From assembly GCF_033118175.1 (NCBI RefSeq), contig NC_083681.1, positions 18,246,001 to 18,310,000 of the forward strand: DNA of 64,000 nt, given 5' to 3'. The notes under the pieces are model-generated. The model saw nothing but the letters and a program-made list of their open reading frames with translations. It searched no databases and was not told the DNA's origin. This document shows, in pieces, positions 12,320 to 24,479 of this stretch. The number at the start of each line of letters is the position of its first letter. The stretch's first letter is position 1. A program made the translations under genes and the position numbers. Origin of the DNA: Dama dama. Lineage: Eukaryota; Chordata; Mammalia; Artiodactyla; Cervidae.

Positions 12320-13211
12320 ACTATATGGCAATAAAATGGATAGTTTGCAAGAAATGGACAGATTTTTAGAAAAGTTCAATCTTCCAAGACTGAACCAGGA
12401 AGAAATAGAAATTATGAAAAACACAATTACAAGCACTGAAATTGAAGCTGTGATCAAAAATCTCCCAAAAAAACAAAAGCCCAGGACCAGATGGCTTCAC
12501 AGGAGATTCTATTAAACGTTTAGAGAAGTGCTAATGCCTATTCTTCTAAAACTCTTCCAAAAGATTGCAGAGGAAGGAACACTTGCAAACTCATTCCACG
12601 AGGACACCATCACCCTGATACAAAAACCAGACAAAGACAATACAAAAAAAGAAAACTACAGGCTAATATCACTGATGAGCACAGATGCAAAAATCCTCAA
12701 CAAAATTTTAGGAAACAGAATTCAGCAACATATCAAAAAGCTCATACACCATGATCAAGTTGGGTTTATTCCAGGAATGCAAGGATTTGTCAATATATGC
12801 AAATCAATCAATGTGATACATCATATTAACAAATTGAAAGATAAAAACCATATGATAATCTCAATAGATACAGAAAAAGTCTTTGACAAAATTCAGCACC
12901 CATTTATGAATAAATCTCTTCTAAAAATGGGCATAGAAGGAACCTACCTCAACTTGGTAAAGACCATATGAGATAAGCCTACAGCAAACATTATTCTCAG
13001 TGGTGAAAAACTGAAAGCATTCCCTAGTTTAAGATCAGGACCAAAACAAGGGTGTCCACTTTCACCAGAATTATTCAACATAGTTCTGGAAGTCCTAGCT
13101 ACAGCAATCAGAGAAGAAAAAGAAATAAAAGGAATCCAGATTGGAAAAGAAGAACTAAAGCTCTCACTGTTTGCAGATGACATGATACTGTACATAGAAA
13201 ACCCTAAGGAT

Positions 13212-14693
13212 CAGTTCAGTTCAGTCTTCAGTTGTGTCCGATTCTTTGCGACCCCATGAATCACAGCACGCCAGGCCTCCCTGTCCATCACCAACTCCTG
13301 GAGTTTACTCAGACTCATGTCCATCGAGTTGGTGATGCCATCCAGCCATTTCATCCTCTGTCATCCCCTTCTCCTCCTGCCCCCAATCCCTCCCAGCATC
13401 AGGGTCTTTTCCAATGAGTCAACACTTCGCATGAGGTTGCCAAAGTATTGGAGTTTCAGCTTCGGCATCAGTCCTTCCAATGAACATCCAGGACACGTCT
13501 CCTTTAGGATGGACTGGTTGGATCTCCTTGCAGTCCAAGGGACTCTCAAGAGTCTTCTCCAACACCACAGTTCAAAAGCATCAATTCTTCAGTGCTCAGC
13601 TTTCCTCATAGTCCAACTCTCACATCCATACATGACCACTGGAAAAACCATAGCCTTGACTGGACGGACCTTTGTTTGGCAATGTCTTTGCTTTTTAATA
13701 TGCTGTCTAGGTTGGTCATAACTTTCCTTCCAAGGAGTAAGCGTCTTTTAATTTCATGGCTGCAGTCACCAGCAGTGAACAGATGCAGTCACCATCTGCA
13801 GTGATTTTGGAGCCCAAAAAAATAAAGTCTGACACTGTTTCCACTGTTTCCCCATCTATTTCCCATGAGGTGATGGACCAGATGCCATGATCTTAGTTTT
13901 CTGAATGTTGAGCTTTAAGCCAACTTTTTCACTCTCCTCTTTCACTTTCATCAAGAGGCTTTTTAGTCCTCTTCACTTTCTGCCATAAGGGTGGTGTCCT
14001 CTGCATATCTGAGGTTATTGATATTTCTCCAGGCAATCTTGATTCCAGCTTGTGCTTCCTCCAGCCCAGCATTTCTCATGATGTACTCTGCATATAAGTT
14101 AAATAAGCAGGGTGACAATATACAGCCTTGACGTACTCCTTTTCCTATTTGGAACCAGTCTGTTGTTCTATGTCCAGTTCTAACTGTTGCTTCCTGACCT
14201 GCATATAGGTTTCTCAAGAGGCAGGTCAGGTTGTCTGGTATGCCCATCTCTTTCAGAATTTTCCAGTTTATTGTGATCCACACAGTCAAAGGCTTTGGCA
14301 CAGTCAATAAAGTATAAATAGACGTTTTTCTGGAACTTTCTTGCTTTTTTGATGATCCAGCAGATGTTGGCAATTTGATCTCTGGTTCCTCTGCCTTTTC
14401 TAAAACCAGCTTGAACATCTGGGAGTTCACGGTTCACGTATTGCTGAAGCCTGGCTTGGAGAATTTTGAGCATTACTTTACTAGCGTGTGAGATGAGTGC
14501 AATTGTGTGGTAGTTTGAGCATTCTTTGCGATTGCCTTTCTTTGGGATTGGAATAAAAACTTACTTTTTCCAGTCCTGTGGCCACTGCTGAGTTTTCCAA
14601 ATTTGCTGATATATTGAGTGCAGCACTTTCACAGCATCATCTTTCAGGATTTGAAATAGCTCAACTGGAATTCCATCACCTCCACTAGCTTTG
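13212..14693 (-). mobile_element. BovB LINE, 5'-truncated (1.48 kb), inside L1
   Basis: The AGTTC repeat tail is at the left edge. The sequence runs antisense through the C-terminal region and reverse transcriptase (minus frames 13963-14430 and 14180-14473, the latter with AFDCVDHN). It is flanked by TAAGGAT and TAAAGAT. Across the insertion the L1 reads continuously from ACCCTAA to the block GTATCAGAAAATTACTAGAG. Confidence 0.88.
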
Positions 14694-15291
14694 TAAAGAT
14701 AGTATCAGAAAATTACTAGAGCTGATCAGTGAGTTTAGCAAAGTTGCAGGATATAAAATCAATACACAGAAATCACTTGCATTTCTATATACTAACAATG
14801 AAAAATCAGAGAAATTAAGGAATCAATCCCATTCACCATTGCAACAAAAAGAATTAAATATCTAGGAATAAACTCACCTAAGGAGACAAAAAAACTGTAC
14901 ACAGAAAATTATAAGACACTAATGAAAGAAATCAAAGATGACATCATCAGATGAAGAGATATTCCATGTTCCTGGGTTGGAAGAATCAATATTGTGAAAA
15001 TGACTATACTACCATATGCAATCTACAGAGTCAATGTGGTCCCTATCAAATTACCAATGGCATTTTTCACAGAACTATAACAAAACATTTCACAATTCAT
15101 ATGGAAACAGAAAAGACCCCAAATAGCCAAAGCAATCATGAGAAGAATGCAGCTGGAGGAATCAACCTTCCTGACTTGAGACTATACTACAAAGCTACAG
15201 TCATCAAGACAGTATGGTACTGGCACAAAAAGAGAAACACAGACCAATGGAACAAGACAGAAAGCCCAGAAATAAACCCATGCACCTATGC

Positions 15292-15335
15292 TTGAAAGTG
15301 AAAGTGAAGTCACTCAGTCGTGTCCAACTCTGGCT
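15292..15335 (+). mobile_element. Short Bov-tA/BovB tail fragment inside L1
   Basis: GAAAGTGAAAGTGAAGTCAC followed by TCAGTCGTGTCCAACTCTGG interrupts L1 sequence that otherwise reads ...GCACCTATG...CTTATTTTCAACAAAG. It is under 50 bp. Confidence 0.65.
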
Positions 15336-16904
15336 ATCTTATTTTCAACAAAGGAAGCAAGGCTATACAATGGGGCAAAGACAGCCTCTTTAATAAATGG
15401 TGCTAGGAAAACTGGACAGTTCCATGTAAAAGAATGAAATTAGAATACTTCCTAACACCATACAAAAAGATAAACTCTAAATGGATTAAAGACCTAAATG
15501 TAAGACCAGGAACTATAAAACTCTTAGAGGAAAACATAGGCAGAATAGTTGATGACATAAATCAAAGCAAGATCCTCTATGACCCACGTCCTAGAGTAAT
15601 GGAAAGAAAACAAAAGTAAAAACGTGGGACCTGATTAAACTTAAAAGCTTTTGCAAAGCTAAGGAAACTATAAGCAAGGTGAAAAGACAATCATCAGAAT
15701 GGGAGAAAAAAGTAGCAAAATGAAAAAACTGACAAAGGATTAACATCCAAAACATACACGCAGCTCATACAACTATTGCCAGAAAAACAAACAACCCAAT
15801 CAAAAAGGGGGCAGAAGACCTAAACAGACATTTCACCAAAGAAGATATACAGATGGCTAACAAACACATGAAAACATCACTCATTATTAGAGAAATGCAA
15901 ATCAAAACTACAATGAGATATCACCTTACACCAGTTAGAATGGCCGTCATCAAAAAGTCTACAAACAATAAATGCTGGAGAGGGTGTGGAGAAAAGGGAA
16001 CACTCTTGCACTGTTGGTGGGAATAAAAATTGATACAGCCACTATGGAAGACGGTATGGAGATTCCTTAAAAAACTAGGAATAAAACCAGCAATCCCACT
16101 CCTAGGCATATACCCTGAGGAAACCAAAATTGAAAAAGACACATGTATCCCTTTGTTCACTGCAGCACTATTTACAGTAGCTAGAACATGGAAGCAACCT
16201 AGATGTCCATCTACAGATGAATGGATAAAGATGTTGTGGTACATATACACAATGGAATATTACTCAGCCATAAAAAGGAACACATTTGAGTCAGTTCTGA
16301 TGAGGTGGATGAACCTAGAACCTATTATACAGAGTGAAGTAAGTCAGAAAGAGAAAGATAAACACTGTATTCTAACTCATATATACGGAATCTAGAAAAA
16401 TGGTACTGAAGAATTTATTTTCAGGACAGCAGTGGAGAAAGAGATATAGAGACAGACTTATGGACATGGGGAGAGGAGAGGAGAGGGTGAGATGTATGGA
16501 AAGAGCAACATGGAAACTTACATTACCATGTAAAGTAGATAGCCAACGGGGAATTTTCTGTCTGGCTCAGGAAACTCAAACAGGGGTCTGTGTCAACCTA
16601 GAGGGTGGGATGGGGAGGAGATGGGAGGGAGGTTCAAAAGGGAGGGGATGTATGTATACCTATGGCTGGTTCATGTTGAGGTTTGACAGAAAACAACAAA
16701 ATTCTGTAAAGCAATTATCCTTCAATAAAAAGTAAATTAAAAAAAATAGAGAGCATATTAAGAACTACTGAGAAAACATGCAATTACAGGAAAATCAGAT
16801 TGTCAACATATAGTGTAAAGGGCAGAGAAATAAGCAAAGGCATAAAGTACAATGAAAAGATCATATTAAACTCTTGATCTGAATTCTGTCTTGAGTAATA
16901 ATTA

Positions 16905-17065
16905 GCTAAACAGATTAGGAAAGCTACTTAATCTCTCAGAGCCTCTGTTTTATCATTATAAAAATACCTGCTTTCCAGGGTTAGCATGAGAATCAAATGA
17001 AATGATTCACATTAAATATTTAAATAACCATAAAAGCGCTATGCACATGTTAGTTATTATTGCTA
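16905..17065 (+). mobile_element. MIR SINE
   Basis: The sense MIR core is visible: AAGCTACTTAATCTCTCAGA, CCTCTGTTTTATCATTATAA, AAGCGCTATGCACATGTTAG, ending TTATTATTG. Confidence 0.75.
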
Positions 17066-19329
17066 TACGAAACAAAGGATGCACAAGATTCTTCTCCTGA
17101 ATTCTAGATATGAAGAGAAGTCCATGTAACGTACTCTGAGTTCACACTGAGTTAAAGACCATGCATTTGAGGTTGTCACATTTCCTTCAAGATTATAGAT
17201 CACATCATACATATATACAGTCTAGTGTTCTTTCAATTTCATGTAAGAAATTGAAGGTGAATTTACAGATTTGCTTCTCACTATTCATAAAACCATTAAT
17301 AAGTTTCTATTATGTGTAAGTGGACATCAGACAGCCCTGCGGTGTCTGAGCCAACAGCCTGGTGCTGTCACCACAGCTAGTCTCTAAGGTATCTCTCTTA
17401 TTAGAACGCCATACAGTATGAACTCTCCAGGTGGAGATGAGGTTAAAACTTGTCCTGACACCTTGTAATCTCGAGTATGTCATAACCTGATCAAGTGTCG
17501 GTTTTCCCACTTTCCCATTATAGCATTTAGCACACAGCAGGTACTTGACATTGTCAGTTCCTTTCTGTTCCTTCCTTTACTGGGCAGCCAACAGTTAAAA
17601 AGCAAAGCAAAACAAAAACAGAAATGTATAAAAGAAACCTATATAATCATATCTTCAATTCTTATCATTATAAATAGACACCTGACATTATTATTATTTT
17701 ATTAAATTTGTAATCCCAACTATTTATAACAACCTAGAAAGTTCATACCAAATATTAATTATTTATCTAAGAAATACATCTGGATTAAAAGTACTTTTAA
17801 GAACAATGCATAAAACATCACTTGGTAAGTAAGTTAGGTCAAGCTCTGGGTATGCACATCTCATCTATTATTGGTACAATTATACAGGCAGTAAGTTTCT
17901 TGAAGGTATAAAATCTTTTTTATAAATTTTAACTCTGAAAATAAAGCCAACAGCTAATGCTGATGCTAGGAATGAAGAAGCCTGAAAAATAAGTGTTTCT
18001 TAGCTAGAATATAGAAATTTTGAGTTAAATAGCAGAAGAAAACATGCATGCATACCTCAGATTGGAAAAGAACAGATTTACTTCTAAAAGAAATGAATAG
18101 TTGTTCATAAAACTATTTCTTAGAGAACCAAAGCGAGGATTTTAAAAATATACTTTGTTAGAAATTATATAAAACAGCGATACTAATAATTTTTTAGATT
18201 CTGAGACTATCCTACATTTGAACACTTAGAATAATGTCTCAGGTCACATCCTCTCATGAATGTCAAGAAACGTATGTGTTTTCATGCTCAAAGATCCTGT
18301 TCAAAATACACTCAAATATCATTGCTCCATCCAGGTTGGAGCCTCAGAAGCTTAAAAAAGTAGATTTCTCTTTTATCATACATAATTCCATTTCTTGTAT
18401 AATGAAAACCCTAACTCCAACCCAGACAAGTAGTTTTCATTCATTCATGAACAACATCTACCAAGCCTTCTCTGAGGTCAGAAAATGGCAGTAGAAGAGC
18501 AGAAAGCAAAGAATACATGCAGCCTGCCACAGATGAAACGAATGCAGATAATGGAGAGTGAGGGTACTTATGAATTCCTAATTCTTCTAAATATATTCCT
18601 TCTTGAATCAGCTTTAGATTCTTGTTTCAGATTATCAAGAAACCATTTGTCTCAATTGTAAAAGGATAATGTTATCATATGACTGCATCAGTGTGGCTGA
18701 CTTCAACCTAGTTTCACTGTCACAAATGATACCTGACTAGATAAAGCCATAGGCTATCATCAAGAAAGTGTAAAAGCAGAACTCACTGAAAAACATTTTT
18801 GGACAGTACCTTAAGATTAAAACATCAGAAGATATATTGTTTTAAACTATGGTTAGAGCTGTGAGAAATCTAAAACCCTATTTCCTCTTCAATATGAACA
18901 AAGTTAATTCACAAGACTTTATTCTTTATAAACTAAAATTTAGTTGTAAACATGATGGCAATATATGAATACTTATGTCTTATTTTGGGGAAAAGCAATT
19001 CTTTTGTCTGCCTCAATGAAGAAAGTCTACCTTTCCTCAACTGCAGTATTACCTTTCTTCCTTAATGTAGGTGTATAATATCTAGGACGAGGTAAAGATT
19101 ACAAGCAATCTGACATACTACAACAGCCCATGAATGAACTGCTCTCATTCTCCTTACATAATCCCCCTTACTCTCTAGTCCTTCCTTCCCTAACTTTGAG
19201 AAAGGGAAGCTCCAGTCCTCAGAGAGTAGTGGTGACAGGAGTATTTACAAACAATACACTAATGCAGGGAGAACTTCCTACTTCCTAATATAGCAGGGGG
19301 AAGAAAAGTGATCCCTAAGAAAAGGAAAT
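17066..19329. other. Largely unique intronic sequence
   Basis: No exon is supported. I looked on the minus strand for the next ALKBH8 exon (family sequence IGCDRSQN...) and did not find it. A short stretch near 18430 (TTCATTCATTCATGAACA) resembles an antisense L2 end. The rest is AT-rich single-copy-like sequence. Confidence 0.5.
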
Positions 19330-19470
19330 TGTAACAGCTGAAAACTTTGGCATCAGAGAGAAGTGGGTTCTACCCTAGATTGAGTACTATAACCTTGGTC
19401 AAATTTTTAATCTACTTGAGGCTTAATTTTCTCAACAGAAAGACAATAAATACTAACCTTTTTTTCTACT
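19330..19470 (+). mobile_element. MIR SINE (diverged)
   Basis: It has the sense MIR layout: GCATCAGAGAGAAGTGGGTT, CTATAACCTTGGTCAAATTT, then GAGGCTTAATTTTCTCAACA. It lacks the 3' end. Confidence 0.55.
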
Positions 19471-19542
19471 ATGAGTAAAAGAATACTAGATTTGGAGTCA
19501 TAAGGCATGGGCTCAAGTTCTAGTTATCTCCTCGAAAACAGA

Positions 19543-19854
19543 TTAAGGCTACCCACTCCAGTATTCAGGGCTGGAGAATTCCATGAACTACACAGTCCAT
19601 GGGGTTGCAAAGAGTCGGACACGATTGAGCGACTTTCACTTCTTTGTCGCTCAGTCGTGTTTGACTCTTTGCGACCCCATGGACTGTAGCCTGCCAGACT
19701 CCTCTGTCCATGGAGATTCTCCAGGTAAGAATATTGAGGTGGGTTGCCATGCCCTCCTCCAGGGGATCTTCCCAACCCAGGGATCAAACCCAGGTCTCCC
19801 GCACTGCAGGCAAATTCTTCACTGTCTGAGCCACCAGGGAAGCCCAATAATACA
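19543..19854. mobile_element. Two Bov-tA SINEs tail to tail (inverted pair)
   Basis: A 5'-truncated plus-strand copy (19543-19640, ending GAGCGACTTTCACTTC) abuts a fuller minus-strand copy (about 19645-19847, ending at the tRNA-like head GAGCCACCAGGGAAGCCC). Their tails (GTCGGACACGATTGAGCGAC and GTCGCTCAGTCGTGTTTGAC) form a near-perfect inverted repeat around a spacer of about 12 nt. Confidence 0.85.
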
Positions 19855-20252
19855 ACACCAAGGAAGTAATATAAAAACTCTGTGAGCCTCAATGTCTTCA
19901 ATTATTAAAGACGGATCAAAGTATCTACTTTATACTTCTTATGAGGAACTAAGCAAAGAAAATGGTTCCTATAAATAAAAATCATTTTTATAACCTGTAA
20001 AGAGTTATATAAGATAGTTTTACTGATAATCTTCTTAGAAAGCATAATCTGAAGGAAACAAAAAGCCAAAAAACTACAAATAATGGCATGCCTATAAATT
20101 TCTAGGGGAATAAAAAGAATAAGAGTGTTCATTAATTTTCAACCTGTTGGTTATAAATTTTTTGCAATGACCTAAAAACACAGCATTATATCATGAGGAA
20201 GGTGATGCTAACCTTTACAAATAAAGCAAAAATAAAGCCAGAAAAGATAATT

Positions 20253-20258
20253 ACTTGC
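20253..20258 (-). promoter_or_regulatory. ALKBH8: Non-canonical GC 5' splice site of ALKBH8
   Basis: The coding frame stops matching the family after ATG at 20261-20259, and the next six bases are GCAAGT. Apart from the C at +2 this is a perfect U1-complementary donor, the usual form of GC-AG introns. The nearest GT (GTAATT, four bases downstream) would add GCAA to the exon and break the frame relative to the known protein. Confidence 0.8.
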
Positions 20259-20515
20259 CATATATAACTCCTTATTGATGCCAAGATACTTTCCATTTCC
20301 ACATCCAATATCAGCAACTAATGAACCACTTGGCAAAGCTTTCAAAAACTCTACTATGTGTGGCCAAGGGGTGTGTCTTGTGCTGCTGAAGTGCCTAGCA
20401 ATTTCTTCATAAACCCGATGGACATAATCTTGCTCCAGTTGTAAGGCTTCTTTATCACTCTCTGGAAATGATGCAGGAGCCTCCTTCATCTGGCTATCAC
20501 AGACCAAAGGGTAAC
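20259..20515 (-). CDS. ALKBH8: ALKBH8 internal exon, start of tRNA methyltransferase domain (257 bp)
   Basis: This minus-strand exon starts at 20515 after TTTTTCTCATTAG. It carries two bases (GT, completing Ser) and 85 codons, ending in KELYM. It opens with YPLVCDSQ and covers the N-terminal helix of the methyltransferase domain. SAM-binding motif I is visible as VADIGCGNGKY. This domain, with partner TRMT112, converts cm5U to mcm5U at the wobble position of several tRNAs, including tRNA-Sec. The exon must end after ATG (20261-20259), because the family continues IGCDRSQ. The intron therefore begins GCAAGT (20258-20253), a GC donor rather than GT. The next exon is not in the window, so the following intron exceeds 20 kb. 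A SINE sits just upstream of the acceptor (20548-20676). Confidence 0.93.
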
Positions 20516-20547
20516 CTAATGAGAAAAATAAAGCAATATAAACCATT

Positions 20548-20676
20548 TATTTATTTATTTATTTTTAGGCCACGCCATGTGGCATGTGGGATCTTAGTTC
20601 TCCAAAGAGAGATCGAGTCCATGCCTCCTGCATTGGAAGTACAGAGTCTTGACCACTGGATTGCCAGGGAAGTCCC
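20548..20676 (-). mobile_element. CHR-type SINE next to an ALKBH8 acceptor
   Basis: Antisense tRNA-like SINE: a (TTTA)n tail at the left, GGCCACGCCATGTGGCATG, and the head ATTGCCAGGGAAGTCCC at the right. Target duplications TAAACCATT lie at 20539-20547 and 20677-20685. It is in the same orientation as ALKBH8, starting 33 nt upstream of the exon at 20515. Confidence 0.88.
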
Positions 20677-20685
20677 TAAACCATT

Positions 20686-21105
20686 ATTTGTATCCAAATG
20701 AATCATCAAGTTATGACTGTTTTCACAAAAGAAGAAGCAAATCAGTCCACATTTGATGACTAGGGATAAGTAGGTTCTTATTTATCATTTTAGAAAAGTA
20801 GTTTTCACCAGTTATGTATGTGAAGGGTCTAATATAAGAAAGGATAAATCCATCTGCAACAAAACATTACTAATTCCACATGCCTTATATTGAAGATGCC
20901 TGTTTTATCTTAGGATTAAGGGTCTTCCTATTCAAGAAAGGATCTTGATGGGCCTGGCCTAACCTGAAGAAACTTACAAATTAACAGGATTTGGGGTTTT
21001 TGTCTTAGTAGGAGTTCTGGGGACCCTAATACTCTCAGAAGAAGAACCAGACCTAGAAACAGTGTGTGATTTGGTAATAATCACAAGATTTAATGAATAC
21101 TATTT
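20686..21105. other. Unassigned intronic sequence
   Basis: No repeat or gene is recognised in these roughly 420 bases. Confidence 0.5.
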
Positions 21106-21215
21106 GATGGCAACCCACTCCAGTATTCTTGCCTGGAAAATCCCATGGACAGAGAAGCCCGGTAGGCTACAGTCCATAGGGTCACAAAGAGTCAAACATG
21201 ACTGAGCAACTTCAC
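21106..21215 (+). mobile_element. Bov-tA SINE, 5'-truncated
   Basis: GGCAACCCACTCCAGTATTC, then TTGCCTGGAAAATCCCATGG, then GGTCACAAAGAGTCAAACAT. It is the 3' half of a Bov-tA element and lacks the tRNA head. Confidence 0.85.
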
Positions 21216-21229
21216 ATTTGAAGTGGTTT

Positions 21230-21415
21230 TTATATATATTGTCTCACAGTAACACTGTGAGACAGGAACCAGCACATTCATTTTACAGATGAGGAAACTG
21301 ACACAGAATATTAAATGATACTAAAGTGACAAAGATGGTAAGTCACAGAGTCAAGATTTGAACCCAGGCAACGGAGACTCCAAAACCCACATTCTCAATG
21401 ACTACACCTCCTTCC
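21230..21415 (-). mobile_element. MIR SINE
   Basis: Antisense MIR: CATTTTACAGATGAGGAAAC, GTAAGTCACAGAGTCAAGAT, TTGAACCCAGGCAACGGAGA. Confidence 0.85.
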
Positions 21416-23104
21416 AAAAAAAAGGGTAAATCCTAAGAAGAGCACAAAGTAAAGGGGTGACTGAGGAAATTTAGGATACAATATGTCAAGTTAATTGTGA
21501 AGTTGTTCCCTGGTCTTTATAATAACATCTAATATTCATTTCAAATTCTTCCTATTCTCTGCTCTGCTCTAAATTCCCGTTGCCTTCAGCCAGCCTGTGA
21601 CACACAACATCTTTTTATGAGTAGTACACTAGAGAATAAAGGAAAAAGTAGTGTTCCCAGAGAAACCACAGACAAGACTTCAGCAATATTTATAAATCAT
21701 ATGGTAGCAAAAAATTGGGCTATAGCATTGACGACTTCAGGAATTTTCCCTAAAAGTAACTAGAAGATGCCAAATCTTGAATGGGGGTGGAACTATCTAG
21801 TCCCTACTAATGTGTAAAGTGAGGCTCTAAACACTTTATGTGGACATTTAAGAAAAGGGTAGTCCTAGAAACTTGGAGGGCTCTAACATACATGTGGCAA
21901 CAGATGGGTCAGTATGTCAGTTACAACAGAATTACAATTACACTACAATATACATTACAATTACTTTCAACTAGTCTTGATAAAAATTGTATTCTCTTGG
22001 AAACTATGAACATCTAAACTACATAAAGGGAGGGTCACTTAAATCCACAACTTTTGGCTAAAAGTATCTAAATGTTGGCCTTGAACTTTTAAAAAAAATC
22101 TGTAAACTGAATAATCAGAGCTTCTTACAGCATCCCTTACACTAAATTAACATATTCAGCGCTCCCATTTCATTTAGTTTATGCTTTCCAATCTCTTGGT
22201 CTCTTTATTTGTTGTTCTTTCTCAGGCCTTTATCAAGTGTAGTAGAAAAGCTTTTGTAAATACACATACACACATATATATATATAAATAGTAAGTATAA
22301 TATATATGTTTTAGAAACTTTACAAATTTTTGCTTAGCTAACAAATTTATGACATTTTGGTCCCACTTGCTTGACTAAGCTATGAATATAGAATGCTAGA
22401 TTTCTAATTTATATTCACTCAAAACTTTATATGGGTCCAATTATTCTGGCATCTAGTATTATTGTTGAAAGTCTTAAAAGTTTATTATTTTATTAATATT
22501 TGAAAAAAATTGAACAAGGCTTGAAACTTCTAATCCAATTCTGAAAATAAAGAAATATTATGTTGTAAAAAAAAAAAAAAAAGAGGAAATTACCATATGA
22601 TACAGTATTAGTAACTAAAGTTCAGGTTTTGTTCAAATTTCACTTATGCTAGTGTCCATTATTTGTTTTCATACCTTATCTAAGATTCCACACTGTATTT
22701 AGTTGCACTGAGCAGCTTCAGCTGCATGCAATAAATTTTCCTTTCATTTTTGTCCTGTTACAAATATTGTCCAATTTTCCTTCTTATGGCTTCTTAGATA
22801 CACCCATCATTTAAAAGTAGACATTTAATTACCAAATACATGGAGATTTTTAAGTATCCTTAATATTAATTTATCATGTTGATATTAATTGCTCACTTAA
22901 ATGCTTTCTTCTCTACAACCACCCTCTGTGTTTTTTCAGGCTTTTAACCTTCCTGAGGCTTTCAATGGCTAGCCAAAGATCTCTCTGGGTAAATGTCACA
23001 TTGTATTTGAAAATATGTACATTATTTTCAAATATCTTTTTATATTGATTTCTAACATAACTCCACAGTGATAAGATAACAGACTATGTATGATTTCAGT
23101 ATCT
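21416..23104. other. Unassigned intronic sequence with simple repeats
   Basis: AT-rich, with no exon supported. It contains a CA/TA microsatellite at about 22261-22305 and a poly-A run at 22567-22582. I could not assign repeat families. Confidence 0.5.
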
Positions 23105-24367
23105 TTCAGTTCAGTTCAGTTGCTCAGTCGTGTCTGATTCTTTGCAACCCCATGGACTGTAGCAAGCCACACTTCCCTGTCAATCACCAACTCCCAGAGC
23201 TTGCTCCGACTCATGTACATCGAGTCGTAATGCCATCCAACCATCTCATCCTCTGTCATCCTCCTCTCCTCCTGCCTTCAAACTTTCCTATCATCAGGGT
23301 CTCTTCCAATGAGTCAGTTCTTCGCATCAACTGGCCAAAGTACTGGAGCTCCAGCTTTAGTATCAGTCCTTCCAATGATATTCAGGACTGATTTCCTTTA
23401 GGATGGACTGGTCTAATCTCCTCGCAGTCCAAGGGACTCTCAAGAGTTTTCTCCAACACCACAGTTCAAAAGCATCAATTTTTCGGCACTCAACTTGCTT
23501 TATGGTTCAACTCTCACATCCACACATGACTACTGGAAAAACCATAGCTTTGACTAGATGGACCTTTGTTGGCAAAGTAACATCTCTGCTTTTTAATGTG
23601 CTGTCTAGGTTGGTCACAGCTTTTCTTCCAAGGAGTAAGCGTCTTTTAATTTAATGGCTGCAATTACCATCTGCAGAGATTTTGGAGCCAAGGAAAATAA
23701 AGTCTGTCACTGTTTCCATTGTTTCCCCATCTATTTGCCATGAGGTGATGGAATCAGATGACATGATCTTAGTTTTCTGAATGTTGAGTTTTAAGTCAGC
23801 TTTTTCACTCTCTTTTTTCACCTTCATGAAGAGATTCTTTAGTTCTTCACTTTCTGCCATAAGGGTGGTGTCATCTGCATATCCAAGGTTTTGATATTTC
23901 TCCCAGAAATCTTGATTCCAGCTTGTGCTTCATCCCGCCCACCATTTCACATGATATACTCTGCACAGAAGTTAAATAAGCAAGGTGACTATATACAGTC
24001 TTGACATGCTCCTTTCCCAATTTGGAACCAGTCCATTATTCAATGTCTGGCTCTAACTGTTGCTTCTTGACCCACACACAGGTTTCACAGGAGGCAGGTA
24101 GGATGGTCTGGTTTTCCCATCTCTTTAAAAATTTTCCACAGTTTATTGTGATCCACACAGTCAAAGGCTTTGGTATAGTCCATAAAGCAGAAGTAGATGT
24201 TTTTCTGGAACTCTCTTGCTTTTTCTATGATCCAAAGGATGTTGGCAATTTGATCTCTGGTTCCTCTGCCTTTTTTAAATCCAGCTTGAACATCTGGAAG
24301 TTCTCATTTCATGTACTGTTGAAGCCTCGCTTGGAGAATTTTGAGCATTACTTTGCTAGTGTGTGAT
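23105..24367 (-). mobile_element. BovB LINE, 5'-truncated (1.26 kb)
   Basis: The AGTTC-repeat 3' end is at the left (TTCAGTTCAGTTCAGTTGCTC). The sequence runs antisense through the C-terminal and reverse transcriptase region, stopping in TTTGCTAGTGTGTGATC. Stops and frameshifts are present. Confidence 0.88.
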
Positions 24368-24479
24368 CATGAAAATTTTGCACCTTGTTTTATGTCCCTG
24401 GATATTCTCATGTCTCCTGGTTCATAGTCTATAGGAACTTAAATAGAATTTGTACCCTGCTGCTGTGTGAAAATTTGTA

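Larger units (their letters stand above)
11730..16745 (+). mobile_element. Ruminant L1 (ORF2 plus 3' UTR), with three nested insertions
   Basis: ORF2 sequence runs from ACCTATGGGACACAGCAAAG to the typical L1-BT 3' end (GACAGAAAACAACAAAATTC, then TGTAAAGCAATTATCCTTCA, then AATAAA and poly-A at about 16735). The reverse transcriptase segment 12528-12971 is one long open frame with recognisable L1 motifs, and FADDM lies near 13173. It is interrupted by BovB sequence at 12130-12319 and 13212-14693 and by a SINE piece at about 15292-15335. Frameshifts and stops inactivate it. Removing the insertions restores L1 co-linearity at each junction. Confidence 0.85.

Noticed and set aside
12528..12971. 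147-residue open frame as a gene
   Set aside because: It is the reverse transcriptase part of an L1 ORF2 and continues out of frame into more L1. Not a host gene.
16746..20258. Next downstream ALKBH8 exon
   Set aside because: I searched the minus strand for the conserved sequence after KELYM and saw none here or down to position 1. It should lie outside the window.
20208..20546. 112-residue frame taken as a small intact gene
   Set aside because: Only its middle (exon 20259-20515) is coding. The first and last residues come from reading through the intron on both sides.
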